A DNA stretch of 29,829 nucleotides from CAKVLS01 sp045638465 (GCA_045638465.1 JAZUBK010000014.1:1-29829); one strand, 5' to 3'; shown: positions 1-7,604, numbered from the stretch's first letter. Notes: generated by a model not told the origin, from the sequence alone. Translations and numbers: made by a program.

Positions 1-25
1 TTTATATTTTTATATTTTTTATGTA

Positions 26-1726
26 TTAAATATTCTTTTTATAGTCGTTACAAGTCTTTCTAAGTTCTCTTGCATGATCTAATGATACACTGCTACCATT
101 TTGACCACCAGATAGTCGTGCAACCTCACCCAAAACACCATTTTCATCAAGCTCTTTAATATTTGTTTTGGTATCACCATCAACAATCTTTTTCTCAATA
201 AAGAAGTTTTTATCAGCCATACCTGCAATTTGTGGAAGATGCGAAATAGATATTACTTGGTGAGCTTTTGAAATGTTTGCCATTTTACAAGCAATAACAA
301 AACCAACATTACCACTAATACCAGTGTCAATTTCGTCAAATACCATAGTGTTTATATCGTCAACATCAGCCAAAATATTTTTAAGACCCAACATAAACCT
401 GCTCATCTCACCACCAGAAATAATCTCAGAAAGTGGTTTTAGCGGTTGACCAATATTGGCCGTAAACAAATATTTTACTTTATCAAGACCATCTTGAGAA
501 AAATGGCAAGAGTCTTTTTCTTCGATAGGCTCAAAGAAAATTTCAAAATTTGCATTTTTCATGGCTAAATCTTCTAGTTGGCTTTTTACCAAATATTCAA
601 ACTTTTTAGCAGTAAGTTTTCTATTTTCTGACAAAAGCAAACTATCTTTGTATAATTCATCAATAACTTCTGCTCTTAGTTTGTTTAGACTCTCTAACCT
701 TTCTTCGCTATTTACTATATTGTCTAGTTCAACCTTTGCATTATCAAGAAAATCCATAATTTCAGCATAACTATTACCATATTTTTTCTTAATAAGTTTT
801 AGTTCGTCTAGTCTTTTATCTATCTTTTCAAAATACGCTTCATCAAAGTTGCAATCACCCAAATAATCTTGCAAAGTGTTTGATATATCTTGCACTTCAA
901 GTTTTGCAGAATCAAGCCTTTCGATAATAGGCTCTAATGTCTCATCGTATTTAGAAATAGATGTCAAAGCCGAAATTGCCTTTTTGATTCCGTCACAAAC
1001 GCTATAATTTGAATAGTTTAGTTCGTTATTAGCAAGATTTAGACCAGTGGCTATCTTTTCACTATTTACAGCTTTTAGCCTTTCATTGACTAATTCCTCT
1101 TCTTCACCCTCTTTCAGCCCGAAATTTTCTATCTCATTAATTTGATAACTAAGCAAGTCCATCATACGCTCTCTGTTGTGGCTGTCAAAACCAAGAGAAT
1201 CAATTTCTTTATTAACATTAGCTAATTTATGGTAAAGGTCTGATACATCATTTTTTAGTTTTGATATAACTTCTCCACCAAGCAAATCCAAAATCTCTAG
1301 TTGGAATTTTTCTTTCAAAACAGATTGGTGCTCGTGTTGGCCAAGTATATCTACAAGTTTTGATGTTATTGGCTTTAGCATAGTAGTAGTTATGGTTGAA
1401 CCATTTACTTTGATATCATTTTTGCCATTTTCGGTATAGTTTCTGACTATCAAAATCTCATCATCAAGCTCAATGCCATAATCGTCAAAAATAGGTTTAA
1501 TCTTTTCATCAAAAGGCGCAGAAAACAAAGCCTCAACTCTCATAAACGATTGTCCAGACCTGATTAAGTTTTTATTTACCTTTCCACCCAAAACAAAGTT
1601 GAGCGAATCTACAATGATACTTTTACCCGCGCCAGTCTCACCTGTCAGAACATTAAAGCCATCAGTAAACTCAATACTCAAATTGTCAATAAGTGCTACA
1701 TTTGTAATCTTTAGATAATTTAACAT
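26..1726 (-). CDS. recN: DNA repair protein RecN
   Basis: RecN is an SMC-like ATPase that acts early in double-strand break repair and recombination on the nucleoid. The 566-residue product has the expected family length. Walker A (GETGAGKS) is at residues 29-36, a long central coiled coil is rich in Leu, Glu and Lys, the ABC signature (SGGEMSR) is at about 437-443, and Walker B with the D-loop (FDEIDTG) is near 463-469. The ATG at 1726 gives the usual N-terminus (MLNYLKITNVALIDN). A GGTG lies just upstream, and a sigma-A promoter sits so close that the leader would be under about 12 nt. It is the last gene of the argR-recN pair, as in Bacillus, but is separated from argR by a terminator and has its own promoter. 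No LexA-like box was seen. The gene is complete and identification is secure. Confidence 0.97.
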   Translation of the reverse strand: MLNYLKITNVALIDNLSIEFTDGFNVLTGETGAGKSIIVDSLNFVLGGKVNKNLIRSGQSFMRVEALFSAPFDEKIKPIFDDYGIELDDEILIVRNYTENGKNDIKVNGSTITTTMLKPITSKLVDILGQHEHQSVLKEKFQLEILDLLGGEVISKLKNDVSDLYHKLANVNKEIDSLGFDSHNRERMMDLLSYQINEIENFGLKEGEEEELVNERLKAVNSEKIATGLNLANNELNYSNYSVCDGIKKAISALTSISKYDETLEPIIERLDSAKLEVQDISNTLQDYLGDCNFDEAYFEKIDKRLDELKLIKKKYGNSYAEIMDFLDNAKVELDNIVNSEERLESLNKLRAEVIDELYKDSLLLSENRKLTAKKFEYLVKSQLEDLAMKNANFEIFFEPIEEKDSCHFSQDGLDKVKYLFTANIGQPLKPLSEIISGGEMSRFMLGLKNILADVDDINTMVFDEIDTGISGNVGFVIACKMANISKAHQVISISHLPQIAGMADKNFFIEKKIVDGDTKTNIKELDENGVLGEVARLSGGQNGSSVSLDHARELRKTCNDYKKNI

Positions 1727-1740
1727 AATACACCATATAA

Positions 1741-1769
1741 ATTATAACAAAGTATATAAAAAATAACAA
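1741..1769 (-). promoter_or_regulatory. Sigma-A promoter of recN
   Basis: Reading the minus strand, the -35 is TTGTTA (plus positions 1764-1769), the spacer is 17 bp, and the -10 is a perfect TATAAT (1741-1746) preceded by TGT, an extended -10. It lies between the argR terminator and the recN ATG. The predicted start is near 1734, leaving a very short leader. This is inferred from sequence match only. Confidence 0.65.
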
Positions 1770-1799
1770 CAAAAAATCACCCTTAGTTTTGGGTGATTT
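1768..1799 (-). terminator. Intrinsic terminator after argR
   Basis: A 9-bp perfect stem pairs positions 1774-1782 with 1791-1799 (AAATCACCC with GGGTGATTT) around an 8-nt loop. On the minus strand it is followed by a T-rich run. It begins 4 nt past the argR stop codon. Part of the T-rich run overlaps the -35 region of the recN promoter. Confidence 0.85.
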
Positions 1800-1802
1800 G
1801 TT

Positions 1803-2261
1803 TTAAGAATTAAACATGTCGTTTAGTTTATTTAAAGATTTGATACTATCTATGCTATCTGGAAAGATTGCCATTACAGTATCATCACCATATGTAGATC
1901 CCATAAGATTGTCTAAGTTAAACTTATCAAGCATATTAGAAATAGCCCCAGCCATACCTTTTAGAGTCTTTATAACCACCAAGTTTTGTGCTTGTTTGAT
2001 AGAAATAACCCCTTCTTTAAAAAGGTACAAATATTTGTTAGAAGCTTGTTTTTCTGTAGAATCAACAATAGCATATTTATATTTATTGCTGTCAGAAGAC
2101 AAAATTTTAATAAGCCCTAGCTCTTTAATATCTCTACTGATAGTTGCTTGTGTAACGTCAAAATTTGCCGCTCTTAATTGATTAACCAAATCTTCTTGGG
2201 TCTCAATTTCGTAAGCAGAAATAATATCCAAAATCTTAGATTGTCTAACTGATCTAGTCAT
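1803..2261 (-). CDS. argR: Arginine repressor ArgR/AhrC
   Basis: ArgR is a hexameric, arginine-responsive DNA-binding regulator of arginine biosynthesis and catabolism. The N-terminal winged helix is visible (residues 1-70, with the recognition segment VTQATISRDIKELGL), followed by the oligomerisation and arginine-binding domain with the diagnostic GDDT motif near residue 127. The reading frame could extend upstream to about 2312, but the ATG at 2261 is chosen because it gives the canonical MTRSVRQSKILDII start, is preceded by GGAGG, and yields 152 residues, normal for the family. Upstream lie a good promoter and two ARG-box-like operators, so autoregulation is likely. Its neighbours are recN downstream, the usual partner, and the OapA/OLE locus upstream. 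Confidence 0.95.
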   Translation of the reverse strand: MTRSVRQSKILDIISAYEIETQEDLVNQLRAANFDVTQATISRDIKELGLIKILSSDSNKYKYAIVDSTEKQASNKYLYLFKEGVISIKQAQNLVVIKTLKGMAGAISNMLDKFNLDNLMGSTYGDDTVMAIFPDSIDSIKSLNKLNDMFNS

Positions 2262-2295
2262 ACTAAAATATAGCCTCCATTTATCAAAAATATAA

Positions 2296-2313
2296 TATGT
2301 ATAAATATTCATG
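2296..2313 (-). promoter_or_regulatory. ARG-box-like operator in argR leader
   Basis: On the minus strand this 18-mer reads CATGAATATTTATACATA. It fits the ARG-box pattern (TGAAT, four A/T bases, ATTCA) with only one clear mismatch in the core. It lies just downstream of the predicted transcription start and about 35 nt before the argR ATG, where bound repressor would block transcription. An overlapping imperfect half-site (ATGAATATTATGCAT) follows at 2311-2325. Confidence 0.55.
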
Positions 2314-2338
2314 CATAATATTCATAACTTCGAAAATA

Positions 2339-2367
2339 ATTATACATAAAAATTTATATTTATGCAA
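2339..2367 (-). promoter_or_regulatory. Sigma-A promoter of argR
   Basis: On the minus strand, -35 TTGCAT (plus 2362-2367), a 17-bp spacer and a perfect -10 TATAAT (2339-2344). The predicted transcription start is near 2332. It is flanked by ARG-box-like sites upstream and downstream, which fits autorepression. Confidence 0.6.
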
Positions 2368-2373
2368 GTACTT

Positions 2374-2391
2374 TTTGAATATTTATGCAGA
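2374..2391. promoter_or_regulatory. ARG-box-like operator upstream of argR promoter
   Basis: The plus strand reads TTTGAATATTTATGCAGA, matching the ARG-box pattern WNTGAATWWWWATTCANW at all but one position. It lies just upstream of the -35 hexamer. Further TGCATAAA-like half-sites follow at about 2397 and 2443, so the region may hold a cluster of ArgR hexamer contacts. The rest of the 2313-2626 gap holds no gene that I can support. Confidence 0.55.
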
Positions 2392-2591
2392 AACTTTTTG
2401 CATAAACATACAGAATAATGAAAAACCATACATATAGTGTTGCATAAATATAAATACACACAACATCTAGCAAAATTAAAAACTCTAAAATACAAAAATA
2501 TTTTCCGCCTTTAAGAAAAAAAACAACAAAACCCCCTTCTCTCCACCCTAGCCAACAATATATATCTAAAAAATAAATCTCATTTAACAAC

Positions 2592-2621
2592 AAAAAAACA
2601 GGCTATAAAACCTGTTTTTTT
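2592..2621 (-). terminator. Intrinsic terminator after oapA
   Basis: ACAGG (2598-2602) pairs with CCTGT (2611-2615), extended by flanking A and T runs to a stem of about ten pairs around an 8-nt loop. On the minus strand it ends in a run of Ts. It lies just past the stop codon of the membrane protein gene at 2627. Confidence 0.85.
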
Positions 2622-2626
2622 TGTTA

Positions 2627-3229
2627 TTATTTATTTTTGATAAACACACTCAATACCCTACCAACAAATGCAACTATAGAAACTGATTTGTCAATAGCAA
2701 GTTTTTTGAACATAGCTTTTCCCAATACAGTAAGCGCCGAAATTACAGCAGAGACAACTGACGCTATAATTATAGCAACAGCTCCTGTTTGATTTGCAAT
2801 TATTGTCACAGCAATAGCAGCACCCGCAGCACCGCTCAAAATACCGCAAACGTCACCAATAACGTCTGAGCAAACTGATGATACTTTGTCACCATTACGT
2901 ACAAGCACAATAGCAGCCTTACTACCCTTCACCTTACGTGAAGCCATAGCAAGTATAGGCTCTATCGAACAACAGGCAAAAGCAACGCCAATTATATCAA
3001 ATATAATGCTTATTGCAAGTAGCACCACAACTACAAGAATTGTAATTACAATATTGGCTCCGGTCAATAAAACTTCTGACAATACACCAAACATAAGCGC
3101 TAGAGCTAGTGTTAAAATACCAATTTTGATTGGCCATGCCCATCTTGATGGTTTTTTATTTTTTGTTGTTACTTTTTGATTTTTTGTGAGCTTCGGGTTT
3201 TCCCCACTCGAGTTTGAATTATTTTCCAT
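2627..3229 (-). CDS. oapA: OapA-like OLE-associated membrane protein (CorB-related)
   Basis: The 200-residue protein has a charged, Asn/Lys-rich cytoplasmic N-terminus (1-30), hydrophobic segments at about 33-55, 57-86, 123-145 and 147-174, and a short basic C-terminus. Conserved-looking blocks include FDIIGVAFA (77-85), MASRKVKGSKAA (95-106) and GDVCGILSGAAGAA (125-138). This is the small Firmicutes membrane family often labelled as a Mg2+/Co2+ transporter CorB-like protein. In OLE-containing species it is OapA, which binds OLE RNA and carries it to the membrane. The evidence here is family resemblance plus position directly downstream of a large structured RNA and upstream of argR-recN. AAGGAT precedes the ATG. 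There is no terminator between the RNA and this gene, so they may share a transcript. A CorB-like protein unrelated to OLE is the alternative. Confidence 0.85.
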   Translation of the reverse strand: MENNSNSSGENPKLTKNQKVTTKNKKPSRWAWPIKIGILTLALALMFGVLSEVLLTGANIVITILVVVVLLAISIIFDIIGVAFACCSIEPILAMASRKVKGSKAAIVLVRNGDKVSSVCSDVIGDVCGILSGAAGAAIAVTIIANQTGAVAIIIASVVSAVISALTVLGKAMFKKLAIDKSVSIVAFVGRVLSVFIKNK

Positions 3230-3294
3230 ATTATCCTTATATATAATAGTTGTTTTTTAGTATATACATATTTATTAAGAAAATTTATTAAGTA

Positions 3295-3871
3295 AACCTT
3301 GCGGCATTGGTTTGGTAGGGTTTCCCTACTCAGAACTTGCCGTCGCCGTACAAGCCGTTTCCATTTAATCCGAGCAAGATGGTGTTACCACTCATCTAAC
3401 CAAATCGCCTTATTAGACCACACTATAATCCCTAATAAATCAAACATAATTGTTTACAGTCTAGAAGTTTTCCTTAACAAAAAATGTTATTTTTATCTTT
3501 TTTTGCAAAGTATGTTTCATAGCCAGTTAATAGTTATTACCGGCCAGTGAATAACCATCAAGACACTAATTCGCATACTCCACTCAAAGCAAGCTACTCT
3601 GTACACAGCTTTTGATTATCGCCGCATAGCAGGTTTAATTTCAACCAGTAAGGCAGACAATTAGACCACCCCACCGCATTGAACCTCCATGGAAGATGGG
3701 CAAGATTCTATATGCCGTTATAGCCTTCCCATAATCCTACCTTCCAGCATACACCCCAGTTTGGGCAACCAAAGCAAACACCAGAAGTTTCATCGATGTG
3801 CCCTTTGACGCTTTAATATCGCCTTCCAAACAACACTTTTCGACTAGAATACTGTATCTTAATATATGTAT
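3295..3871 (-). ncRNA. ole: OLE RNA (ornate large extremophilic RNA)
   Basis: A structured RNA of about 580 nt on the minus strand, with approximate ends. The 5' end is set by the promoter at 3878-3906; the 3' end is taken just past the last helix. No protein frame is credible. G+C is well above the flanks (29 of 60 bases in 3661-3720). Visible helices include GGGCA (3803-3799) with TGCCC (3767-3763), GTTATT/AATAAC at 3555-3550 and 3538-3533, a hairpin of GTAGGG and CCCTAC around AAA (3329-3315), and TTGGTT (3403-3398) closing on AACCAA (3312-3307). Position upstream of an OapA-like gene and argR-recN, plus size, match OLE RNA, known to form a membrane complex linked to alcohol, cold and Mg2+ stress. 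About 3421-3520 is an A+T-rich, probably variable segment. Other large RNAs such as ROOL or GOLLD are less likely because of the oapA linkage. Confidence 0.85.
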
Positions 3872-3877
3872 ATGTGT

Positions 3878-3906
3878 ATTATAACACAAATAAGAAAAAA
3901 TTACAA
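3878..3906 (-). promoter_or_regulatory. Sigma-A promoter of the OLE RNA
   Basis: On the minus strand, -35 TTGTAA (plus 3901-3906), 17-bp spacer, perfect -10 TATAAT (3878-3883) preceded by TGT. The predicted start is near 3871. It separates the RNA from the upstream proS transcript, which has its own terminator. The remaining stretch 3907-4013 is A+T-rich with a small inverted repeat (CTATTTTT/AAAAATAG, 3977-3994) and a weak GCCG/CGGC hairpin near 3952-3967, but no gene. Confidence 0.75.
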
Positions 3907-4009
3907 TCTTTTTTGTGTTTTTCTTGTTTTGGCACGTTTTTTGACTAAAAAGCCGCTATTTTTCGGCATAAATACACTATTTTTACAAAAATAGATAATG
4001 TAGTTATTG

Positions 4010-4048
4010 TGAAAAATAAAAAAACAACCTAAATTGTTTAGGTTGTTT
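4010..4048 (-). terminator. Intrinsic terminator after proS
   Basis: A 12-bp perfect stem pairs 4022-4033 with 4037-4048 (AAACAACCTAAA with TTTAGGTTGTTT) around a 3-nt loop, followed on the minus strand by a T-rich run. It ends the proS transcript 7 nt past its stop codon. Confidence 0.9.
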
Positions 4049-4054
4049 CTATTG

Positions 4055-5785
4055 TTAAATTTCGTATTCTTTCATTTCGTTTGCAATAAGTTCTTTTACT
4101 CTAGCAATAGCATTGTCTAGTTTAACCATCTCTTTTTCGCCTGTTTTTCTTATAGTTATTTCGACTTCACCATTTTCTAATGATCTTGGACTTACAACCA
4201 CTCTGATTGGCATACCCATAAGTTCACTTTCTGCAAATTTAACTCCAGCAGAAATATCCCTATCATCATACAACACTTCTATACCACTAGAAATCAAAGT
4301 ATCGTATAATTTGTTTGTTTGAGCAGCAACTGTTTCGTCGTTTAATCTCAAAGGACACAAAACAACTTGCCATGGAGCAATACTCATTGGGAATACCAAG
4401 CCTTTATCATCACTCCACTCCTCTAAGACACTACCCAAAGCTCTACCAACACCAATACCATAACAGCCCATTATTGGGTTAATTTCACTTCCGTCTTTGT
4501 CGTGAACAGTCATACCCATTGATTTTGTATATTTTGTACCAAGTTGGAAAATATTTCCAATTTCTATACCCTTGCTCAAATGAAGATGACCTTTACCACA
4601 TACCGGACAAATCATACCTTCAGCAACATTTGCGATATCATAAAATTCTGCATCTTTGATATCCCTTGACATAGACAAGCCAGTGTAATGGTAACCTTCT
4701 TTGTTTGCTCCACAAATAAGACCATCAACACCTTCTAGTGATTTATCAAAAATAACCATTGTATTTTTGTCTGCATTTAGGTTATATGGACCAATAAAAC
4801 CAGCAACCAAAGTTGTAGAACCTGTCAAATCGTTTGGCACAACCTCAGCTTTTACTATTTTGCTTAGTTTGATTTCGTTGATTTCAAGGTCGCCCCTTAT
4901 AAATGCAACTACACTCTTATCACTGTCGCCTTTAACAGCGTAACAAACTGCTTTGCAGCTAAGTTCTGGTTTTGACTTTAGGAAAGAACATACCTCATCA
5001 ATTGTTTTTTGATGTGGAGTTTCTACCATTGTAAGAGGCTCCAAAGCGCCAGTTACTTTTTCAAAAACACAATCAGCAACTTCTTGGTTTGCTCTATAAT
5101 CGCATTGATCGCACAAAACCAAATTGTCTTCTCCAGATGGTGTAAGCAACATAAACTCATGAGCTACTTTACCCCCCATCATACCAGTATCACTTTTTAC
5201 AGAGATAAAGTTTTTCATACCAATTCTTTTAAATATTCTATTATAAGAATCAAAAACAACGTTGTAATACTCTTCCAAATCTTCTTGAGTTGTATGGAAA
5301 GAATAAGCATCTTTCATAGTAAATTCTCTAACTCTGATAAGACCTGCTCTTGGCCTTGGCTCATCACGGAATTTAGTTTGGATTTGATAAATCATAGCTG
5401 GTAGTTGTTCATAACTTTTAATAATATTTCTCATAGTATGAACAGACGCCTCTTCATGAGTCATACCTAGCACCATATCATGGGCGTTTCTATCTTTAAA
5501 TCTAGCCATTTCATCACCGATTGATGAATATCTACCGCTTTCGTCCCATAGTTCTCTTGGCATAACTACAGGGAATAACATTTCTTGCCCACCTATTCTA
5601 TCCATCTCTTGACGGATAATATTTTCAATTTTCAAAACACTCTTTTTTGCAGGAGTAAGCAAAGTATATATACCAGACGAAACTTGTTTGATATATCCTG
5701 CTCTAAGTAGCATAATATGGTTTTTTACAACCGCACCGTTTGGAGTTTGTTTACTTCTCTCTCCAACCAATTTTGATAAATACAT
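4055..5785 (-). CDS. proS: Prolyl-tRNA synthetase
   Basis: ProRS charges tRNA-Pro with proline in the cytoplasm. At 576 residues it is the bacterial class II form. Motif 1 falls near residues 50-85 (IIRQEMDRIGGQEMLFPVVMP). Motif 2 contains the KFRDEPRPRAGLIRVREFTMKDAYSFH region near 137-160. Motif 3 is near 437-450 (GCYGIGVGRALGSV). A YbaK-like editing insertion lies roughly between residues 230 and 390, and a C-terminal anticodon-binding domain completes the protein. It starts at ATG 5785, with the GGAGG ribosome site lying inside the last codons of xseB and only 1 nt between the genes. In Bacillus proS sits between rseP and polC; here it occupies the place where ispA-dxs-tlyA usually stand, which marks a rearrangement. 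Confidence 0.97.
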   Translation of the reverse strand: MYLSKLVGERSKQTPNGAVVKNHIMLLRAGYIKQVSSGIYTLLTPAKKSVLKIENIIRQEMDRIGGQEMLFPVVMPRELWDESGRYSSIGDEMARFKDRNAHDMVLGMTHEEASVHTMRNIIKSYEQLPAMIYQIQTKFRDEPRPRAGLIRVREFTMKDAYSFHTTQEDLEEYYNVVFDSYNRIFKRIGMKNFISVKSDTGMMGGKVAHEFMLLTPSGEDNLVLCDQCDYRANQEVADCVFEKVTGALEPLTMVETPHQKTIDEVCSFLKSKPELSCKAVCYAVKGDSDKSVVAFIRGDLEINEIKLSKIVKAEVVPNDLTGSTTLVAGFIGPYNLNADKNTMVIFDKSLEGVDGLICGANKEGYHYTGLSMSRDIKDAEFYDIANVAEGMICPVCGKGHLHLSKGIEIGNIFQLGTKYTKSMGMTVHDKDGSEINPIMGCYGIGVGRALGSVLEEWSDDKGLVFPMSIAPWQVVLCPLRLNDETVAAQTNKLYDTLISSGIEVLYDDRDISAGVKFAESELMGMPIRVVVSPRSLENGEVEITIRKTGEKEMVKLDNAIARVKELIANEMKEYEI

Positions 5786-5786
5786 T

Positions 5787-5996
5787 TTAGTCCTCCATAG
5801 TATCGTTAATTAATTTGTCTAATTCGTTTTTTATAGTAGTAATTTTACCTTTTGTTTTATCAAGATCTTGATAACAAGACCTAACTAGCTCAGCACCCTC
5901 TTCAAAAAGTTTTGCACCTTCGTCCAAAGTAACTTTACCACTTTCTAGTTTTTTAACTATTTCTTCAAGTCTCTTTGCAGATTCTTCAAATGTCAT
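5787..5996 (-). CDS. xseB: Exodeoxyribonuclease VII small subunit
   Basis: XseB is the small helical subunit that clusters around XseA in exonuclease VII, which degrades single-stranded DNA to oligonucleotides. The chosen ATG at 5996 gives 69 residues with the family pattern MTFEESAKRLEEIVKKLESG, followed by LDEGAKLFEEGAELV, all predicted helical. The frame is open further upstream, but that part lies inside xseA and lacks the family start. GAGGT lies upstream, in the end of xseA. Spacing to xseA is 4 nt and to proS 1 nt, so all three are one operon and XseA:XseB stoichiometry is probably set by translation. Confidence 0.95.
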   Translation of the reverse strand: MTFEESAKRLEEIVKKLESGKVTLDEGAKLFEEGAELVRSCYQDLDKTKGKITTIKNELDKLINDTMED

Positions 5997-6000
5997 AATT

Positions 6001-7182
6001 TTATACCTCAATATCAGTAATAGTAGATTTTGCTTTGCCATCAGCCAAAGCTATATCTACCTCATCGCCTATAGATAAATTTTTTGCACTAGCAACCACT
6101 TTACTTTCCTTTGACAACTGTGCATAACCCTTCATCAATATTTTTATTGGGTTTAAATTTATAAGTAAGCTTTCATTGTTTTTTATATTGTTTTCTTTTT
6201 CTTCATAGATTTTTTTGTCAAGCATTGCTAATTTGTTAAGAGCAAGTTTTAACTTAGCACTCTTCCCCTCCACATTATTAAGCAGATTATCTAGCATACT
6301 TTCGTAGCAATCTTGAACCATACACATCTTTTCACTTACTAAATCATCAAAGGCTTTATATAACCTTATTTTATCTTTTTCTATCTTCTTTAGTTCGCTA
6401 AAGATGTCTTTTGTCACAAGCTCTGCAGCAGCAGATGGTGTCGGGGCTCTAAGGTCCGCAACAAAATCTATAATTGTAAAGTCAGTTTCGTGCCCTACCG
6501 CTGATACTATTACTTTATTGGCCTTATATACCACCTCTGCAAGTAGCTTTGAGTTAAATGGCTGCAAATCTTCATAAGATCCACCACCACGAGCAACAAC
6601 TACAACATCAACATCAGTATTTTCAAAATACTCAATACCTTTAATTATCGTAATATCTGCTCCAGCCCCTTGCACCTTGGCAGGATACAACACAATGTTA
6701 ATTCCTGGGTTTCTACGAGTTGAAACGTTAATTATATCTTGTATAACCGCCCCGGTGCTAGATGTTACAACTCCTATTTTTTTTATATTTTCAGGCAAAG
6801 GTTTTTTATGCTCTTTCGCAAAATACCCAGCCTTTTCAAGTTCATCTTTTAAAAGTAAAAATTGCTTGTAGATTTCACCTTGACCATACGGGACTATACT
6901 ATAAGCGCTAAAGTTTAGTTTTCCACCCTTGGCATAGTAACTAATTGACCCTGTAAGCAAAACCTGATCACCAATTTTAATGTCAGAATATTTTTCCGCT
7001 CCAAAGGTAATACAGTTTATTATGCTGCCAGAATCTTTCAAGGTATAATAAGCAATTCCATTTTTGATTTGGAAGGTACTAATCTCTCCAAATATTTTTA
7101 TATCGTGCAACATCTCTTCGGCTTCGAATATTTTTGCAACATAAAACGAAACTTCAGAAACGGACAATGCCCTAAGTTCCAT
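6001..7182 (-). CDS. xseA: Exodeoxyribonuclease VII large subunit
   Basis: XseA is the catalytic subunit of exonuclease VII. The 393-residue protein has an N-terminal OB fold (about 1-100, containing the FGEISTFQI and YYTLKD stretches). It is followed by the catalytic domain with IGVVTSSTGAVIQDI near 138-152, the ARGGGSYEDLQPFN block near 197-210 and SAVGHETDFTIIDFVADLRAPTPSAAAEL near 226-254. A long helical arm then leads to the short C-terminal segment (GYAQLSK). This is somewhat shorter than the Bacillus protein, with the shortening in the helical arm. The ATG at 7182 lies 9 nt after nusB. It is co-transcribed with nusB and xseB; the folD gene usual between nusB and xseA is absent. Confidence 0.96.
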   Translation of the reverse strand: MELRALSVSEVSFYVAKIFEAEEMLHDIKIFGEISTFQIKNGIAYYTLKDSGSIINCITFGAEKYSDIKIGDQVLLTGSISYYAKGGKLNFSAYSIVPYGQGEIYKQFLLLKDELEKAGYFAKEHKKPLPENIKKIGVVTSSTGAVIQDIINVSTRRNPGINIVLYPAKVQGAGADITIIKGIEYFENTDVDVVVVARGGGSYEDLQPFNSKLLAEVVYKANKVIVSAVGHETDFTIIDFVADLRAPTPSAAAELVTKDIFSELKKIEKDKIRLYKAFDDLVSEKMCMVQDCYESMLDNLLNNVEGKSAKLKLALNKLAMLDKKIYEEKENNIKNNESLLINLNPIKILMKGYAQLSKESKVVASAKNLSIGDEVDIALADGKAKSTITDIEV

Positions 7183-7191
7183 GATTACCCC

Positions 7192-7584
7192 TTATTTATT
7201 ATTTACTATTTTTGACAAAACACCATTAATAAATGACGGGCTCTTTTCGTTAGAGTATTTTTTTGCAAGTTCTACTGCCTCATTGATAATTACAGCAACA
7301 GGCTCTTTTAGATAATTTATTTCATAAACTGCGTCAACCAAAATTGCAAGGTCTACTTTGTAAATTCTCTTTAGTTCATAACCTTCTGTTGCTTTAGAGA
7401 TAACTTCAGTAATATCAGTATAATTTTCTTGTATTTTAGCAAAGTTATCTAAAATATACTTTTGATCTTCTATCTCCAAACCTTCTGCCAAAGTATCCAA
7501 AGCCTCATGTGCCATAAAATCTTCAGCAAACATACTTTGATATATAAGCTTAAAAATACAATCTCTACAATTTCTTCTTCCCAT
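7192..7584 (-). CDS. nusB: Transcription antitermination factor NusB
   Basis: NusB, with S10 (NusE), binds boxA RNA in rRNA leaders and promotes antitermination and rRNA processing. The 130-residue all-helical product starts with the typical MGRRNCRDCIFKLIYQ and keeps the VDLAILVDAVYEI and PVAVIINEAVELAKKYSNEKSPSFINGVL blocks seen in the family. An AAGGAA lies before the ATG at 7584. A strong intrinsic terminator ends only about 20 nt upstream of the start and I found no promoter in between, so nusB probably depends on read-through from the Asp23-family gene. Confidence 0.95.
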   Translation of the reverse strand: MGRRNCRDCIFKLIYQSMFAEDFMAHEALDTLAEGLEIEDQKYILDNFAKIQENYTDITEVISKATEGYELKRIYKVDLAILVDAVYEINYLKEPVAVIINEAVELAKKYSNEKSPSFINGVLSKIVNNK

Positions 7585-7604
7585 AAAATTTAATTCCTTT
7601 CTTC

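Noticed and set aside
1727..1773. A LexA (SOS) box upstream of recN.
   Set aside because: No CGAAC-N4-GTTYG-like sequence is present in the short gap.
2360..2593. A 77-codon open frame on the minus strand between argR and oapA.
   Set aside because: It has no ribosome site, aromatic-rich low-complexity composition, and it overlaps the argR promoter, an ARG box and the oapA terminator.
3299..3550. An 83-codon open frame on the plus strand.
   Set aside because: It runs antisense through the structured RNA, has no ribosome site or family resemblance, and reflects the higher G+C of the RNA.
3295..3871. RNase P RNA, tmRNA or a group II intron as the identity of the large RNA.
   Set aside because: The expected signatures (RNase P core motifs, a tmRNA tag frame with a tRNA-like end, intron domain V or a reverse transcriptase) were not visible, and linkage to an OapA-like gene favours OLE.
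5009..5404. A 131-codon open frame on the plus strand.
   Set aside because: It lies wholly antisense to conserved proS sequence, with no start signal and no recognisable domain.
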